Origin: an uncultured Dorea sp.
GTDB taxonomy: Bacteria; Bacillota; Clostridia; Lachnospirales; Lachnospiraceae
Length of the DNA stretch: 51,359 nt
NCBI GenBank assembly: GCA_910584095.1
Contig: CAJTYU010000021.1
Location: 1-51,359, forward strand
Direction of reading: 5' to 3'
Positions 34,190 through 41,998 of the stretch are shown here, in pieces; position 1 is the first letter of the stretch, and each line of letters starts with the position of its first letter. The notes under the pieces are model-generated. The model saw only the letters and a list, made by a program, of their open reading frames with translations, was not told where the DNA came from and made no database searches. A program made the position numbers and the translations under genes.

Positions 34190-34750
34190 CTACAAAACAC
34201 CAAGCCCATTCAGTAATATTTTACATCCCAGAAGGATCAGTATCGCTCCTCCGCACAATTCCGCTCTAGATTTGTATTTCACGCCAAACAAGCTGCCAAT
34301 CTTCACTCCCGCCGCAGAACAGGCAAAGGTCACGCATCCGATAAATGAAACCGCCGGTACAATAGATACCTTGAGAAACGCGAAGGTTACTCCTACTGCC
34401 AAAGCATCCATACTGGTTGCAACCGCCAAAAGGAACATGTTCTTTACATCCATCGCGCTATTTATCTGACAGGCTTCCCCTTCCATAGCGTCTTTGGCCA
34501 TACTTCCTCCCAGATACAAAAGAAGAAGAAACGCAATCCAATGAGCATATCTGGTAATCATATCTGTAAAAAAACTGCCGAGAAAATACCCGGCCAGCGG
34601 CATCAGCGCCTGAAAACCGCCAAACCACATCCCCGCAATACACATATGCCTGAGCCGGACTCTTCCAAGCGACAACCCCTTACACACTGAAACTGCAAAC
34701 GCATCCATTGATAATCCCACCGCCAGAATGAATAATTCTGTAATTCCCAT
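34190..34750 (-). CDS. mntP: Manganese efflux pump MntP
   Basis: 186 residues and six TM segments. It shows the MntP hallmarks GLSMDAFAVSVCKGL (TM1) and ATSMDALAVGVTFAFL (TM4), with the charged aspartates needed for Mn2+ export. The start at MGITELFIL has AAAGGAG eight bases upstream; a longer frame back to 34789 would enter the riboswitch region. The upstream yybP-ykoY leader strongly supports the Mn function. Confidence 0.95.
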   Translation of the reverse strand: MGITELFILAVGLSMDAFAVSVCKGLSLGRVRLRHMCIAGMWFGGFQALMPLAGYFLGSFFTDMITRYAHWIAFLLLLYLGGSMAKDAMEGEACQINSAMDVKNMFLLAVATSMDALAVGVTFAFLKVSIVPAVSFIGCVTFACSAAGVKIGSLFGVKYKSRAELCGGAILILLGCKILLNGLGVL

Positions 34751-34805
34751 ACCTTTTACTCCTTTTGTATAATTTCTATGCCTTGGCAAACGCGTAACAT
34801 AGCCG

Positions 34806-34937
34806 AAAAAAGACCCGGAGGACAGCTAAAAAGCCATCCCCGAGTCTCATCACTTAAAGTAATACCGGGCGGTCCACGCCATGATGTCGATATTACCACA
34901 TATCCATAGCTGCGATATGCCGACTACTCCCTCGCGG
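34806..34937 (-). promoter_or_regulatory. yybP-ykoY manganese riboswitch upstream of mntP
   Basis: On the minus strand the leader begins with GCGAGGGAGTAG, contains GACATCATGGCGTGGACC and CCGCCCGG, and ends in a strong hairpin, AGACTCGGGGATGGC paired with GCTGTCCTCCGGGTCT, followed by TTTTTT (34805-34847). This is the arrangement of a Mn2+-sensing yybP-ykoY aptamer with an intrinsic terminator; high Mn2+ would prevent termination and switch on the efflux pump. The aptamer assignment rests on the GGGAGTAG start, the CATCA loop and the gene served. Confidence 0.82.
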
Positions 34938-34950
34938 AAATATTTTCTAT

Positions 34951-34979
34951 ATTCTATCATCAGAGTGCAGATTTATCAA
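34951..34979 (-). promoter_or_regulatory. Promoter of the mntP leader
   Basis: TTGATA (34974-34979) and TAGAAT (34951-34956) on the minus strand with 17 bases between, just upstream of the aptamer. Confidence 0.72.
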
Positions 34980-34993
34980 CCATTTTTTTCAAA

Positions 34994-35056
34994 CGATTGG
35001 CCAGCCTTCCCTTTTCCGGAATTACGATTGACCAGCCCTCCCTTTCCGACTATAAT
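34994..35056 (+). promoter_or_regulatory. upp promoter with an imperfect direct repeat
   Basis: TTGACC (35028-35033) and TATAAT (35051-35056) lie 17 bases apart. A ~25-base segment (CGATTGGCCAGCCTTCCC..., from 34994) recurs 31 bases later (CGATTGACCAGCCCTCCC..., from 35025) so that the second copy carries the -35 box. The first copy lacks a usable -10. Confidence 0.7.
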
Positions 35057-35093
35057 GAAAGAAAACTGGTTGCACACCCAAAGGAGGCTTACT

Positions 35094-35723
35094 ATGGAAC
35101 ATGTCATCGAACTGACTCATCCTCTGATCCAGCACAAAATATCCCGGCTCAGAGACAAGCATACCGGAACCAATGAATTCCGCAAGCTGGTAGAAGAAAT
35201 CTCAATGCTCATGGGCTACGAGGCATTAAAGGATCTTCCCCTGCATGATATTGAAGTCGAAACCCCCATCGAAACCTGCCGGACGCCGGTGATTGAGGGC
35301 AGAACCCTCGCGATTGTCCCAATCCTCCGGGCGGGCCTTGGTATGGTAAACGGGATGCTGGCTCTTGTTCCTTCAGCCAAAGTCGGACATATCGGCCTCT
35401 ACCGTGATGAGGAAACCCATGAGCCACACGAATACTACTGCAAGCTGCCGGATCCCATTGACGAACGGCTGATTATCGTCACAGACCCGATGCTGGCCAC
35501 TGGAGGCTCCGCAGTCGCCGCCGTAAACTTTATCAAGCAGCATGGCGGAAAGCACATCAAGTTCATGTCCATCATCGCCGCGCCGGAAGGCGTAAAACGG
35601 CTTCTGACGGCGCACCCTGACATACAGCTCTATGTAGGACATATTGACCGGGAACTGAATGACGCGGCCTATATCTGCCCTGGCCTAGGCGACGCCGGGG
35701 ATCGGATCTTTGGAACAAAATAA
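35094..35723 (+). CDS. upp: Uracil phosphoribosyltransferase
   Basis: 209-residue pyrimidine salvage enzyme (uracil + PRPP to UMP). It shows HPLIQHKISRLRDKHTGTNEFR at the start, GLGMVNGMLALVPSAKVGHIGLYRDEET, and the PRPP loop TDPMLATGGSAVAAV. AAGGAGG lies five bases before the chosen ATG; the frame extends further upstream but crosses the promoter. Ends ...GDAGDRIFGTK as usual. An AGGGCATG/CATGCCCT hairpin (35752-35775) follows without a U-run. Confidence 0.97.
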   Translation: MEHVIELTHPLIQHKISRLRDKHTGTNEFRKLVEEISMLMGYEALKDLPLHDIEVETPIETCRTPVIEGRTLAIVPILRAGLGMVNGMLALVPSAKVGHIGLYRDEETHEPHEYYCKLPDPIDERLIIVTDPMLATGGSAVAAVNFIKQHGGKHIKFMSIIAAPEGVKRLLTAHPDIQLYVGHIDRELNDAAYICPGLGDAGDRIFGTK

Positions 35724-35805
35724 CGGGTATTCACAGTCCTCCAGCCCTATAAGGGCATGAACTGCGGCATGCCCTCTTGGGTATCAATATAAAGGAGAAA
35801 GATTT

Positions 35806-36750
35806 ATGAAGATTGTATTTCTAGACGCAAAAACAATTGGTGACGATATCGATTTATCCGGCTTTGACTCACTGGGAGACGTGGTAAAATACCCCTTTTC
35901 CACCTCCGCCGAAGTACCTGACCGGGCCGCAGGCGCGGATGTCCTGATCGTAAATAAAGTACAGGTCAACGAACAGACCATCGGGCAGGCGGATCGCCTG
36001 AAGCTGGTGTGCGTAGCCGCCACCGGAACCAACAATTTGGATAAAGATTATCTTGCAGAGCGTGGGATCGCATGGCGCAATGTGGCCGGATATTCCACAG
36101 AATCCGTAGCGCAGCATACCTTTGCCATGCTGTTCTACCTGTTTGAAAAGCTCCGCTACTATGACGACTATGTAAAAGAGGATCGTTATACAAACGACAC
36201 CGTATTCACACATTTCGCAGAACATTTCTATGAATTGAATAAAAAGACATGGGGAATCATCGGACTTGGCAATATCGGACGCCGGGTGGCGAAAATCGCA
36301 GAAGCCTTCGGCGCAGACGTCATCTACACCTCGCCGTCAGGAAGCGCGCCTCAGGAGGGCTATCATCAGGTGGATATGGAAACCCTGCTTGCAGAGTCTG
36401 ACATTATCTCTGTCCACGCGCCGCTAAATGAATACACGGAATATCTAATTGACAGGAAGACTCTGAGAAAGATGAAGAAAAGCTGCATTTTCCTGAATCT
36501 TGGAAGAGGGCCTATTGTTGTGGAAGCGGACCTTGCCGACGCGCTGGAAGAAGGCGTCATTGCCGCTGCAGGACTAGACGTATTATGCGAAGAACCCATG
36601 AGCGAGACAAATCCTCTGCGCAGGATCAAGGACAGCAAAAAACTCCTGATCACTCCACACATTGCATGGGCAAGTGTGGAGGCCCGGACAAGACTGATGG
36701 CCATCATTCTTGATCAGGTAAAGGAGTTCTTGTTAACTTCCGGCTTATAA
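35806..36750 (+). CDS. D-2-hydroxyacid dehydrogenase (NAD)
   Basis: 314 residues. The NAD-binding motif is GIIGLGNIGRRVAKIAEAFGADVIY (about 147-171). Catalytic residues are the Arg-equivalent region after VHAPLNEYTEYLI, Glu in LDVLCEEPMS and His in LLITPHIAWAS. In family terms it may reduce hydroxypyruvate, phenylpyruvate or another 2-oxoacid; the exact substrate is unclear. AAAGGAG precedes the ATG. Its last 47 bases overlap the 3' end of the convergent LspA-like gene. Confidence 0.92.
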   Translation: MKIVFLDAKTIGDDIDLSGFDSLGDVVKYPFSTSAEVPDRAAGADVLIVNKVQVNEQTIGQADRLKLVCVAATGTNNLDKDYLAERGIAWRNVAGYSTESVAQHTFAMLFYLFEKLRYYDDYVKEDRYTNDTVFTHFAEHFYELNKKTWGIIGLGNIGRRVAKIAEAFGADVIYTSPSGSAPQEGYHQVDMETLLAESDIISVHAPLNEYTEYLIDRKTLRKMKKSCIFLNLGRGPIVVEADLADALEEGVIAAAGLDVLCEEPMSETNPLRRIKDSKKLLITPHIAWASVEARTRLMAIILDQVKEFLLTSGL

Positions 36751-37210
36751 AACATGCAAAACGGGAGACCGACACCAGCACAATTCCGGCAAAGATAGCA
36801 AAATCCCCCAGATTATAAGTAATCTTCGTGAGTTTCGGCCATCTGGTCTGAAATCCGATGTAATCAATGACCTTACCTCTCAGGAACCGGTCGAATATAT
36901 TGCTGAAGGCTCCGCCGGTAAACAGCATCATCCCTGTTTTTTTCACAAAACGGCGGGGCTCTGCCAGCAATAAGGCGTCATACAAGAGCGCTGCCGCCCC
37001 CAGCGCCGCGGATATCCGTTTCAGGATATCCGGCCTGCGCCCCAGCAAGCCAAACATCGCTCCTTTGTTGTATACCTTGCGCAGCAGCACTCTTCCTCCC
37101 GCCAGTGTTCTTTCCTCACCGGGCAGAAGCGTTTCTTCGATCCCTTGCTTTAAGATCATATCCAAACCGAATACTAATGCTGCCATCCATGCCAAAATCA
37201 GGAGCGCCAT
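36704..37210 (-). CDS. Divergent signal peptidase II (LspA-like)
   Basis: 168 residues with four TM segments. The family motifs are recognisable though divergent: KVYNKGAMFGLLG (NxGaaFg), SNIFDRFLRGKVIDYIGF with the first catalytic Asp, and ITYNLGDFAIFAGI with the second. LspA cleaves the signal peptide of acylated prolipoproteins; several lipoproteins or surface proteins are in the window, but a standard lspA probably lies elsewhere. Its ATG touches the stop of the upstream small gene (TAA directly followed by ATG), so they are coupled. A basic tail after the last TM is unusual. Confidence 0.78.
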   Translation of the reverse strand: MALLILAWMAALVFGLDMILKQGIEETLLPGEERTLAGGRVLLRKVYNKGAMFGLLGRRPDILKRISAALGAAALLYDALLLAEPRRFVKKTGMMLFTGGAFSNIFDRFLRGKVIDYIGFQTRWPKLTKITYNLGDFAIFAGIVLVSVSRFACFISRKLTRTPLPDQE

Positions 37211-37501
37211 TTACTCCTCTCCCCTGATTTTGGCAATCTCCATCTTTAATTCGCCAATCTGTATGTCCCGTTTATCCACAGCTTCGCAGAGTACGGATAT
37301 ATCTCCGTCAACCACCTCGCCGTTTTGGTATTTTTCATAAATCAGCTTGCCGATATCAATATAATCCCTTTCATTGCCCCGGTTCAGGGAACGGATATCG
37401 CTCTTTAGCTTCTGGATCTCAAATGTATCCTCCGCCTTTTTCCCTATCTCCGCCGCCGCATCCGACAGCTTCTTTCCCAAATCTTCCAAAAAATCTGACA
37501 T
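37211..37501 (-). CDS. Small helical protein of unknown function
   Basis: 96 residues, predicted all-helical and highly charged, with heptad-like spacing (FLEDLGKKLSDAAAEIGKKAED; IQIGELKMEIAKIRGEE). No Cys, no TM. Similar short proteins in Clostridia often carry a C-terminal zinc ribbon, which is absent here. Good ribosome site (AGAAAGGAGAAAGC). Directly abuts the LspA-like gene, so both are made from one message. Confidence 0.75.
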   Translation of the reverse strand: MSDFLEDLGKKLSDAAAEIGKKAEDTFEIQKLKSDIRSLNRGNERDYIDIGKLIYEKYQNGEVVDGDISVLCEAVDKRDIQIGELKMEIAKIRGEE

Positions 37502-37522
37502 AAGCTTTCTCCTTTCTGTCTG

Positions 37523-39235
37523 CTATAGCTCTCTGATCGTCCTTAGAGTTTCATATAGGTTCAGCGTCCCGTATCCCCACTCCCGGTTCGGATACTCCAC
37601 ATCCGGCCTCCGCTCAGCGCCTAAGATAAATAAACCCTTTAGCTGCATGGTATTATACCCGAGAAAACGGGAATTCTGCATCAGCAGCCATTCTGCCAGA
37701 AGCGCGCTGGCTCCCGCCGTGACCGCAGCCGCGGCGCTTGAGCCGGTTCTGCTGATATACCTTCCTCCCGGAAGAACACCCGTCACATCAACCCCCGGCG
37801 CGGCAAAATCCGGTTTAACCGCCTCTTGTCTAGTATATCCCCTTCCCGAATTAATATCAATACTATTCTCCACTCCATTGTAGTGAGACACCGTAATCAG
37901 CGAGTCCGCCGCCGACGGTTCCGTAAGCGTTGTGTCTGGATTTGACTCAAGAAAAATCACTTCTCCAGTCATAAATTCTTTGATGGGGAGCCAAAGATGG
38001 AACATCCCGCCTGTCACAGTCAGCCTCACGGGGCTTACGACCATCTTCCAGATCCCCGGAACCGGATCCCGGAACCGGACAAATATAAGCTGCGAACTGT
38101 TAAGCCTTGTTACGATCTGGTTATCCACATAAACCTCCGTCCTCTCAAAAACAAACCGAAAGGAAAAGGCCGTCCCCTGCCGGACCGAAATCTTTGGCAG
38201 CACTTCCCCGGAAGGTGAGATTATGGAAATGGACAACAGATTTGGGATGTCCGTCCACAACTCCGTGGAAAACCCTTCTACTCCCTCTCCTACCTGAATC
38301 TCCACGTCCTTGTGCTCTTCCTTTTTCTGAAACTGCCCCTGAAAGTGGTGCCTCTGGTTTGCCTCGTTCCCGGTGCCCGTCACCACAATGTGGTTCGCGG
38401 TGTTGGCGAATACCTGAAGCATCACCGCCAGCGCGCTGGAGCCCGTATGCCCGCCGAAATTCGTGCCGAGAGCCACGCACAGCACCAGCGGCATTCCATA
38501 GCTGTCCGCCAGATTTTTCAGATAGGTAACCCCCAGCATAATATCATTTTCCTGATAGCATTTTGTATTCTGGGAGATTCCATAAAAATCCCGGATATAC
38601 TGTTTTGCAGGCTTCATTTTCACCATGGCGATGACCGATTCCGGAGCGGCCCCTAAAAAGCGGTTCTCCACATTTCCTCCTCCGCAGGCAACGCTGGCAA
38701 GATACGTGCCGTGCCCCTCTGTATCCTCCGTGGGTACAAGTTCTCCCGGATTCTCTGATTTTAAAGCCGCATTAATCTCTTCCTCCGTATAAGCGCTGCC
38801 ATAGCCAATCCCCTTAGGAGTATTCCCCGTCTGTATGGTCTGGTCCCAGATTCCCGCAAGCCTTGTAGTTCCGTCCATCTTACGAAAAATATCAAGAGTA
38901 TAATCAATACCTGTATCGATAAAGCCTATCATAATCCCTTCTCCCATCAGCTCCAGCGAGGGATAATACTGGACTTGACTGATTCCCGCCGCGTTCAGCG
39001 TATCCATATCCTCTAACGCATAACATTTGGGAATCGAATTATAGACATATTTCTGATAGGTGATCGGATTAACCAGAGACTGTTCCAGATACACAATTTC
39101 AAAGCCTTCCCCGGCATTCTGGTAACAAGGCTCCGTATCGGGCAGCGGAAGCCTTGCCCCTCCCCCTCCCGACGATATAATAAAATCCCAGTAATCTTCC
39201 GATAAAATCTGCATCCTGCAAGTTTCTGCATCCAT
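37523..39235 (-). CDS. S8-family subtilisin-like protease (CspB-like)
   Basis: 570 residues, no signal peptide. The triad is complete: Asp in MIGFIDTGID (near 107), His in EGHGTYLASVACGG (near 175) and Ser in RTGSSAAAAVTAGAS (near 517). The long middle insertion and intracellular form resemble clostridial Csp-type proteases, which in some species process the cortex-lytic enzyme during spore germination; whether this one does is unknown. The only ribosome site, GAGGTG, lies ten bases before the ATG inside the 3' arm of a stable hairpin. Confidence 0.9.
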   Translation of the reverse strand: MDAETCRMQILSEDYWDFIISSGGGGARLPLPDTEPCYQNAGEGFEIVYLEQSLVNPITYQKYVYNSIPKCYALEDMDTLNAAGISQVQYYPSLELMGEGIMIGFIDTGIDYTLDIFRKMDGTTRLAGIWDQTIQTGNTPKGIGYGSAYTEEEINAALKSENPGELVPTEDTEGHGTYLASVACGGGNVENRFLGAAPESVIAMVKMKPAKQYIRDFYGISQNTKCYQENDIMLGVTYLKNLADSYGMPLVLCVALGTNFGGHTGSSALAVMLQVFANTANHIVVTGTGNEANQRHHFQGQFQKKEEHKDVEIQVGEGVEGFSTELWTDIPNLLSISIISPSGEVLPKISVRQGTAFSFRFVFERTEVYVDNQIVTRLNSSQLIFVRFRDPVPGIWKMVVSPVRLTVTGGMFHLWLPIKEFMTGEVIFLESNPDTTLTEPSAADSLITVSHYNGVENSIDINSGRGYTRQEAVKPDFAAPGVDVTGVLPGGRYISRTGSSAAAAVTAGASALLAEWLLMQNSRFLGYNTMQLKGLFILGAERRPDVEYPNREWGYGTLNLYETLRTIREL

Positions 39236-39279
39236 ATAAAAAACACCTCATATACCTTCTTTTCAGTATATGAAGTGTT
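39236..39279 (-). terminator. Terminator or attenuator overlapping the protease ribosome site
   Basis: AACACTTCATATAC and GTATATGAGGTGTT (minus strand, one G-U pair) form a 14-pair stem with a ten-base loop, followed by TTTT then AT and the protease ATG. It should terminate the glycerate kinase transcript, and in any read-through RNA it buries the GAGGTG ribosome site. Confidence 0.8.
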
Positions 39280-39325
39280 CTTATCTTCATGCATCAATCT
39301 ACTCTGGTTTCTGTCCGCAGCGCCT

Positions 39326-40501
39326 CTATCCCATCCTATTCGCAGACATATTCCCACCGGACGCCTGTTGGCTGCATATCGCCCGGAACACCTGCTCCAC
39401 AGATAATTTCATATTCTCTGCCGCATTTTCCGCATTCATTGCCTCCTCCAGCGTGGTAACTCCTCTCACGATGGGAAAGAATGCGTCGATTCCCGCTTTA
39501 TTGCACTCCCCGGCGTCCTTCGTAACGCCTCCCGCAAATGCAAACACCCTTGCCCCATACTTCTTCGCAAGGCGGGCAACCCCCACCGGGACCTTGCCCA
39601 TGGCCGTCTGAAAATCCAGCCGCCCCTCGCCGGTAATCACAATATCCGCATCCCTCACTTCTTCCTCAAGCCCTACGGCATTCAATACAATATCAATTCC
39701 CGGTTTCAGCTCCACGTTCGGAAGGTAGCTTAAAAAAGCGAATCCCAGTCCTCCGGCGGCTCCGGCCCCTTCCATCATCCGGTAGTCCGCGCCGGTATAC
39801 TCTTTGGTTTTATCTGCAAAATGCTTCATCTTTTCATCAAAGAACTGTTTCTCCTCCTCCTTGACTCCCTTCTGCGGCCCATATACATAGACTGCCCCAT
39901 TCTCTCCGCAAAGAGGGTTCTTTACGTCGCACGCAATGCTGAAATGGCACTCTTTCAGCGTCTCCGGTATATGACTGGCAGATATGGACGCTATCTGGTC
40001 CAGACCCGCAAGCCCCGGCTCTACAGGCTTCCCTTCTTCATCCATAATCTCATATCCCAGCGCCTGAAGCATGCCGACGCCGCCTTCACTGGTGGCGCTT
40101 CCTCCGATGCCGATGATAAATTCCCTGCAGCCCCGGTTTACCGCGTCCATGATCATCTCGCCAACGCCGTAAGTCGTCGCCCTTGCGGGATCCAGTTCCT
40201 CATGCTTCACCAGTATGATCCCGGAAGCCTCCGCCATTTCCATCACAGCCGTCTTTCCATCCCCCAGAATCCCGTACCGGGCCGTCGTCTTTCTCCCCAA
40301 AGGCCCTGTGACCTCCACGGAAATATACTCTCCGCCTAAGCCCTCTATCAAAGCCTCAGTAGTCCCTTCACCGCCGTCCGCCAGAGGCTTTACAACGATA
40401 TCGGCTGCGCATGCCTTACGGATCCCGGCCTTCGCCGCATTCCCAGCCTCCATCGAACTCATACTGCCTTTAAATGAATCAATCGCAATTACTATCTTCA
40501 T
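39326..40501 (-). CDS. Glycerate kinase
   Basis: 391 residues of the GlxK/GarK family, phosphorylating glycerate with ATP. Family stretches are MKIVIAIDSFKGSMSSMEA at the start, VVKPLADGGEGTTEAL, FIIGIGGSATSEGGVGMLQALG and DIVITGEGRLDFQTAMGKVPVGVARLAK. In this family the product is 2- or 3-phosphoglycerate depending on subtype. It starts five bases after the ClpX-like stop, so co-transcription is very likely, though no functional link is obvious. Confidence 0.95.
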   Translation of the reverse strand: MKIVIAIDSFKGSMSSMEAGNAAKAGIRKACAADIVVKPLADGGEGTTEALIEGLGGEYISVEVTGPLGRKTTARYGILGDGKTAVMEMAEASGIILVKHEELDPARATTYGVGEMIMDAVNRGCREFIIGIGGSATSEGGVGMLQALGYEIMDEEGKPVEPGLAGLDQIASISASHIPETLKECHFSIACDVKNPLCGENGAVYVYGPQKGVKEEEKQFFDEKMKHFADKTKEYTGADYRMMEGAGAAGGLGFAFLSYLPNVELKPGIDIVLNAVGLEEEVRDADIVITGEGRLDFQTAMGKVPVGVARLAKKYGARVFAFAGGVTKDAGECNKAGIDAFFPIVRGVTTLEEAMNAENAAENMKLSVEQVFRAICSQQASGGNMSANRMG

Positions 40502-40506
40502 ATTTC

Positions 40507-41928
40507 CTACCCTTCCAGCCTCATGGGCTCCTGCCCCCGGAGCATAATCAGCGGGCCGCCGGTGCCTTCGATGTATTCTCTCGTGATCGTCACCTGCCCG
40601 ATACTGTCGTCCTTCGGAATCTCATACATAATATCCAGCATAAATTCCTCGATAATGGCGCGCAAAGCTCTCGCCCCTGTTTTCTTCTTAATCGCCTTTT
40701 CGGCAATGGCATGAAGGGATTCATCATTAAATTCCAGTTTCACCTCATCCAGCGCAAGCAGCTTCTGATACTGCTTTAAGATCGCGTTCTTGGGCTCCTT
40801 TAAGATCTTCACCAGCATCTCCTCGTCAAGCCCTTGCAGTGTGAATATAATTGGAAGCCTTCCAAGGAACTCAGGAATCATGCCGAAATTCCGCAAATCC
40901 TCAATGGTCGCTTTCTCCAAAATCTTTTTATCCTTGTCGTATTTGTCCTTCAATTCTGCGTTGAAGCCGATAGCAGCCTGCTTTGTCAGCCGTTCTTTGA
41001 TAATCTTATCCAGATCTGGGAACGCCCCGCCGCAGATAAACAAAATATTTTTCGTATTTACCGTAGTAAGAGGCACCATTGCGTTCTTGCTGTTAGCCCC
41101 CACCGGGACCTCCACCTCGCTGCCCTCTAAGAGCTTTAACATGCCTTGCTGTACCGACTCCCCGCTCACATCTCTCTGGTTCGTATTCTTCTTCTTGGCA
41201 ATCTTATCAATCTCATCAATAAAGATAATCCCTCTTTCCGCCTTCTCCACGTCGTTGTCCGCAGCCGCAAGAAGCTTGGATACCACGCTCTCAATGTCGT
41301 CTCCAATATAGCCGGCTTCCGTCAGGGAGGTTGCATCCGTGATCGCTAGAGGCACGTCCAAAAGCCTTGCCAGCGTCTTTACCAAATAGGTCTTGCCGCA
41401 GCCTGTAGGCCCAAGCATCAGCATGTTGGACTTCTCGATCTCGATATCGTCCATCGTATCGGTAGCCACTCGCTTATAATGATTATAGACCGCCACAGAC
41501 ATTGCCTTCTTAGCATACTCCTGCCCTACCACAAAATCATCCAGCTTCGCCTTAATCTTATGGGGCGCGGGAATATCCTTGATATCCAGCGCCGGTTTCT
41601 GACTTTCCTTTTTCTTCTTCAGCTTCTGCTTCTTCGGCACAGTCTTTTCCATATCGCTGACGCTGAAAACCTCCATTCCCGGTATGTTCATCAGCTGGCT
41701 GTAATCAAACTGTCCATTGGACATAATATCAAAACTCTTCTGCATACAGTCCTGACATACACAAATATTATTGGGAAGATCCATCATCTTTCCGGTTATG
41801 CTCTCCGGCCTCCGGCAGATAAAGCATACTTTCTCATATTCGTCTTCCTGCTCTTTGTCCTCTACGACAACTTCGCCCTCTGCCGCCTTCTCAACCTCTG
41901 TCTCATTTACATGATCTTTTTCTGACAT
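40507..41928 (-). CDS. ClpX-like AAA+ unfoldase, extended N-terminus
   Basis: 473 residues, longer than the usual ~420. An acidic N-terminal tail (~30 residues) precedes a four-Cys zinc-finger (CFIC ... CVCQDC, about 35-60) and a Lys-rich linker (KKQKLKKKKESQK). The AAA+ core has Walker A GPTGCGKTYLVK, Walker B GIIFIDEIDKIAKKK, pore loop GYIGDD (usual ClpX GYVGED) and the ClpP-contact IGF loop (AAIGFNAE). No clpP or tig is adjacent, so this is probably a second ClpX paralogue. The IGF loop suggests it still docks on ClpP. Confidence 0.9.
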   Translation of the reverse strand: MSEKDHVNETEVEKAAEGEVVVEDKEQEDEYEKVCFICRRPESITGKMMDLPNNICVCQDCMQKSFDIMSNGQFDYSQLMNIPGMEVFSVSDMEKTVPKKQKLKKKKESQKPALDIKDIPAPHKIKAKLDDFVVGQEYAKKAMSVAVYNHYKRVATDTMDDIEIEKSNMLMLGPTGCGKTYLVKTLARLLDVPLAITDATSLTEAGYIGDDIESVVSKLLAAADNDVEKAERGIIFIDEIDKIAKKKNTNQRDVSGESVQQGMLKLLEGSEVEVPVGANSKNAMVPLTTVNTKNILFICGGAFPDLDKIIKERLTKQAAIGFNAELKDKYDKDKKILEKATIEDLRNFGMIPEFLGRLPIIFTLQGLDEEMLVKILKEPKNAILKQYQKLLALDEVKLEFNDESLHAIAEKAIKKKTGARALRAIIEEFMLDIMYEIPKDDSIGQVTITREYIEGTGGPLIMLRGQEPMRLEG

Positions 41929-41998
41929 GTCTCTTCCCTCTTCCTGTTTCTTTTTAAAATATTGTTAAAAACCAGCCTGTATCATACTTCCCGCCATC

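Noticed and set aside
34881..35093. Longer N-terminus for upp
   Set aside because: The frame is open upstream, but it crosses the upp promoter and the mntP promoter and riboswitch, and AAGGAGG marks the ATG at 35094.
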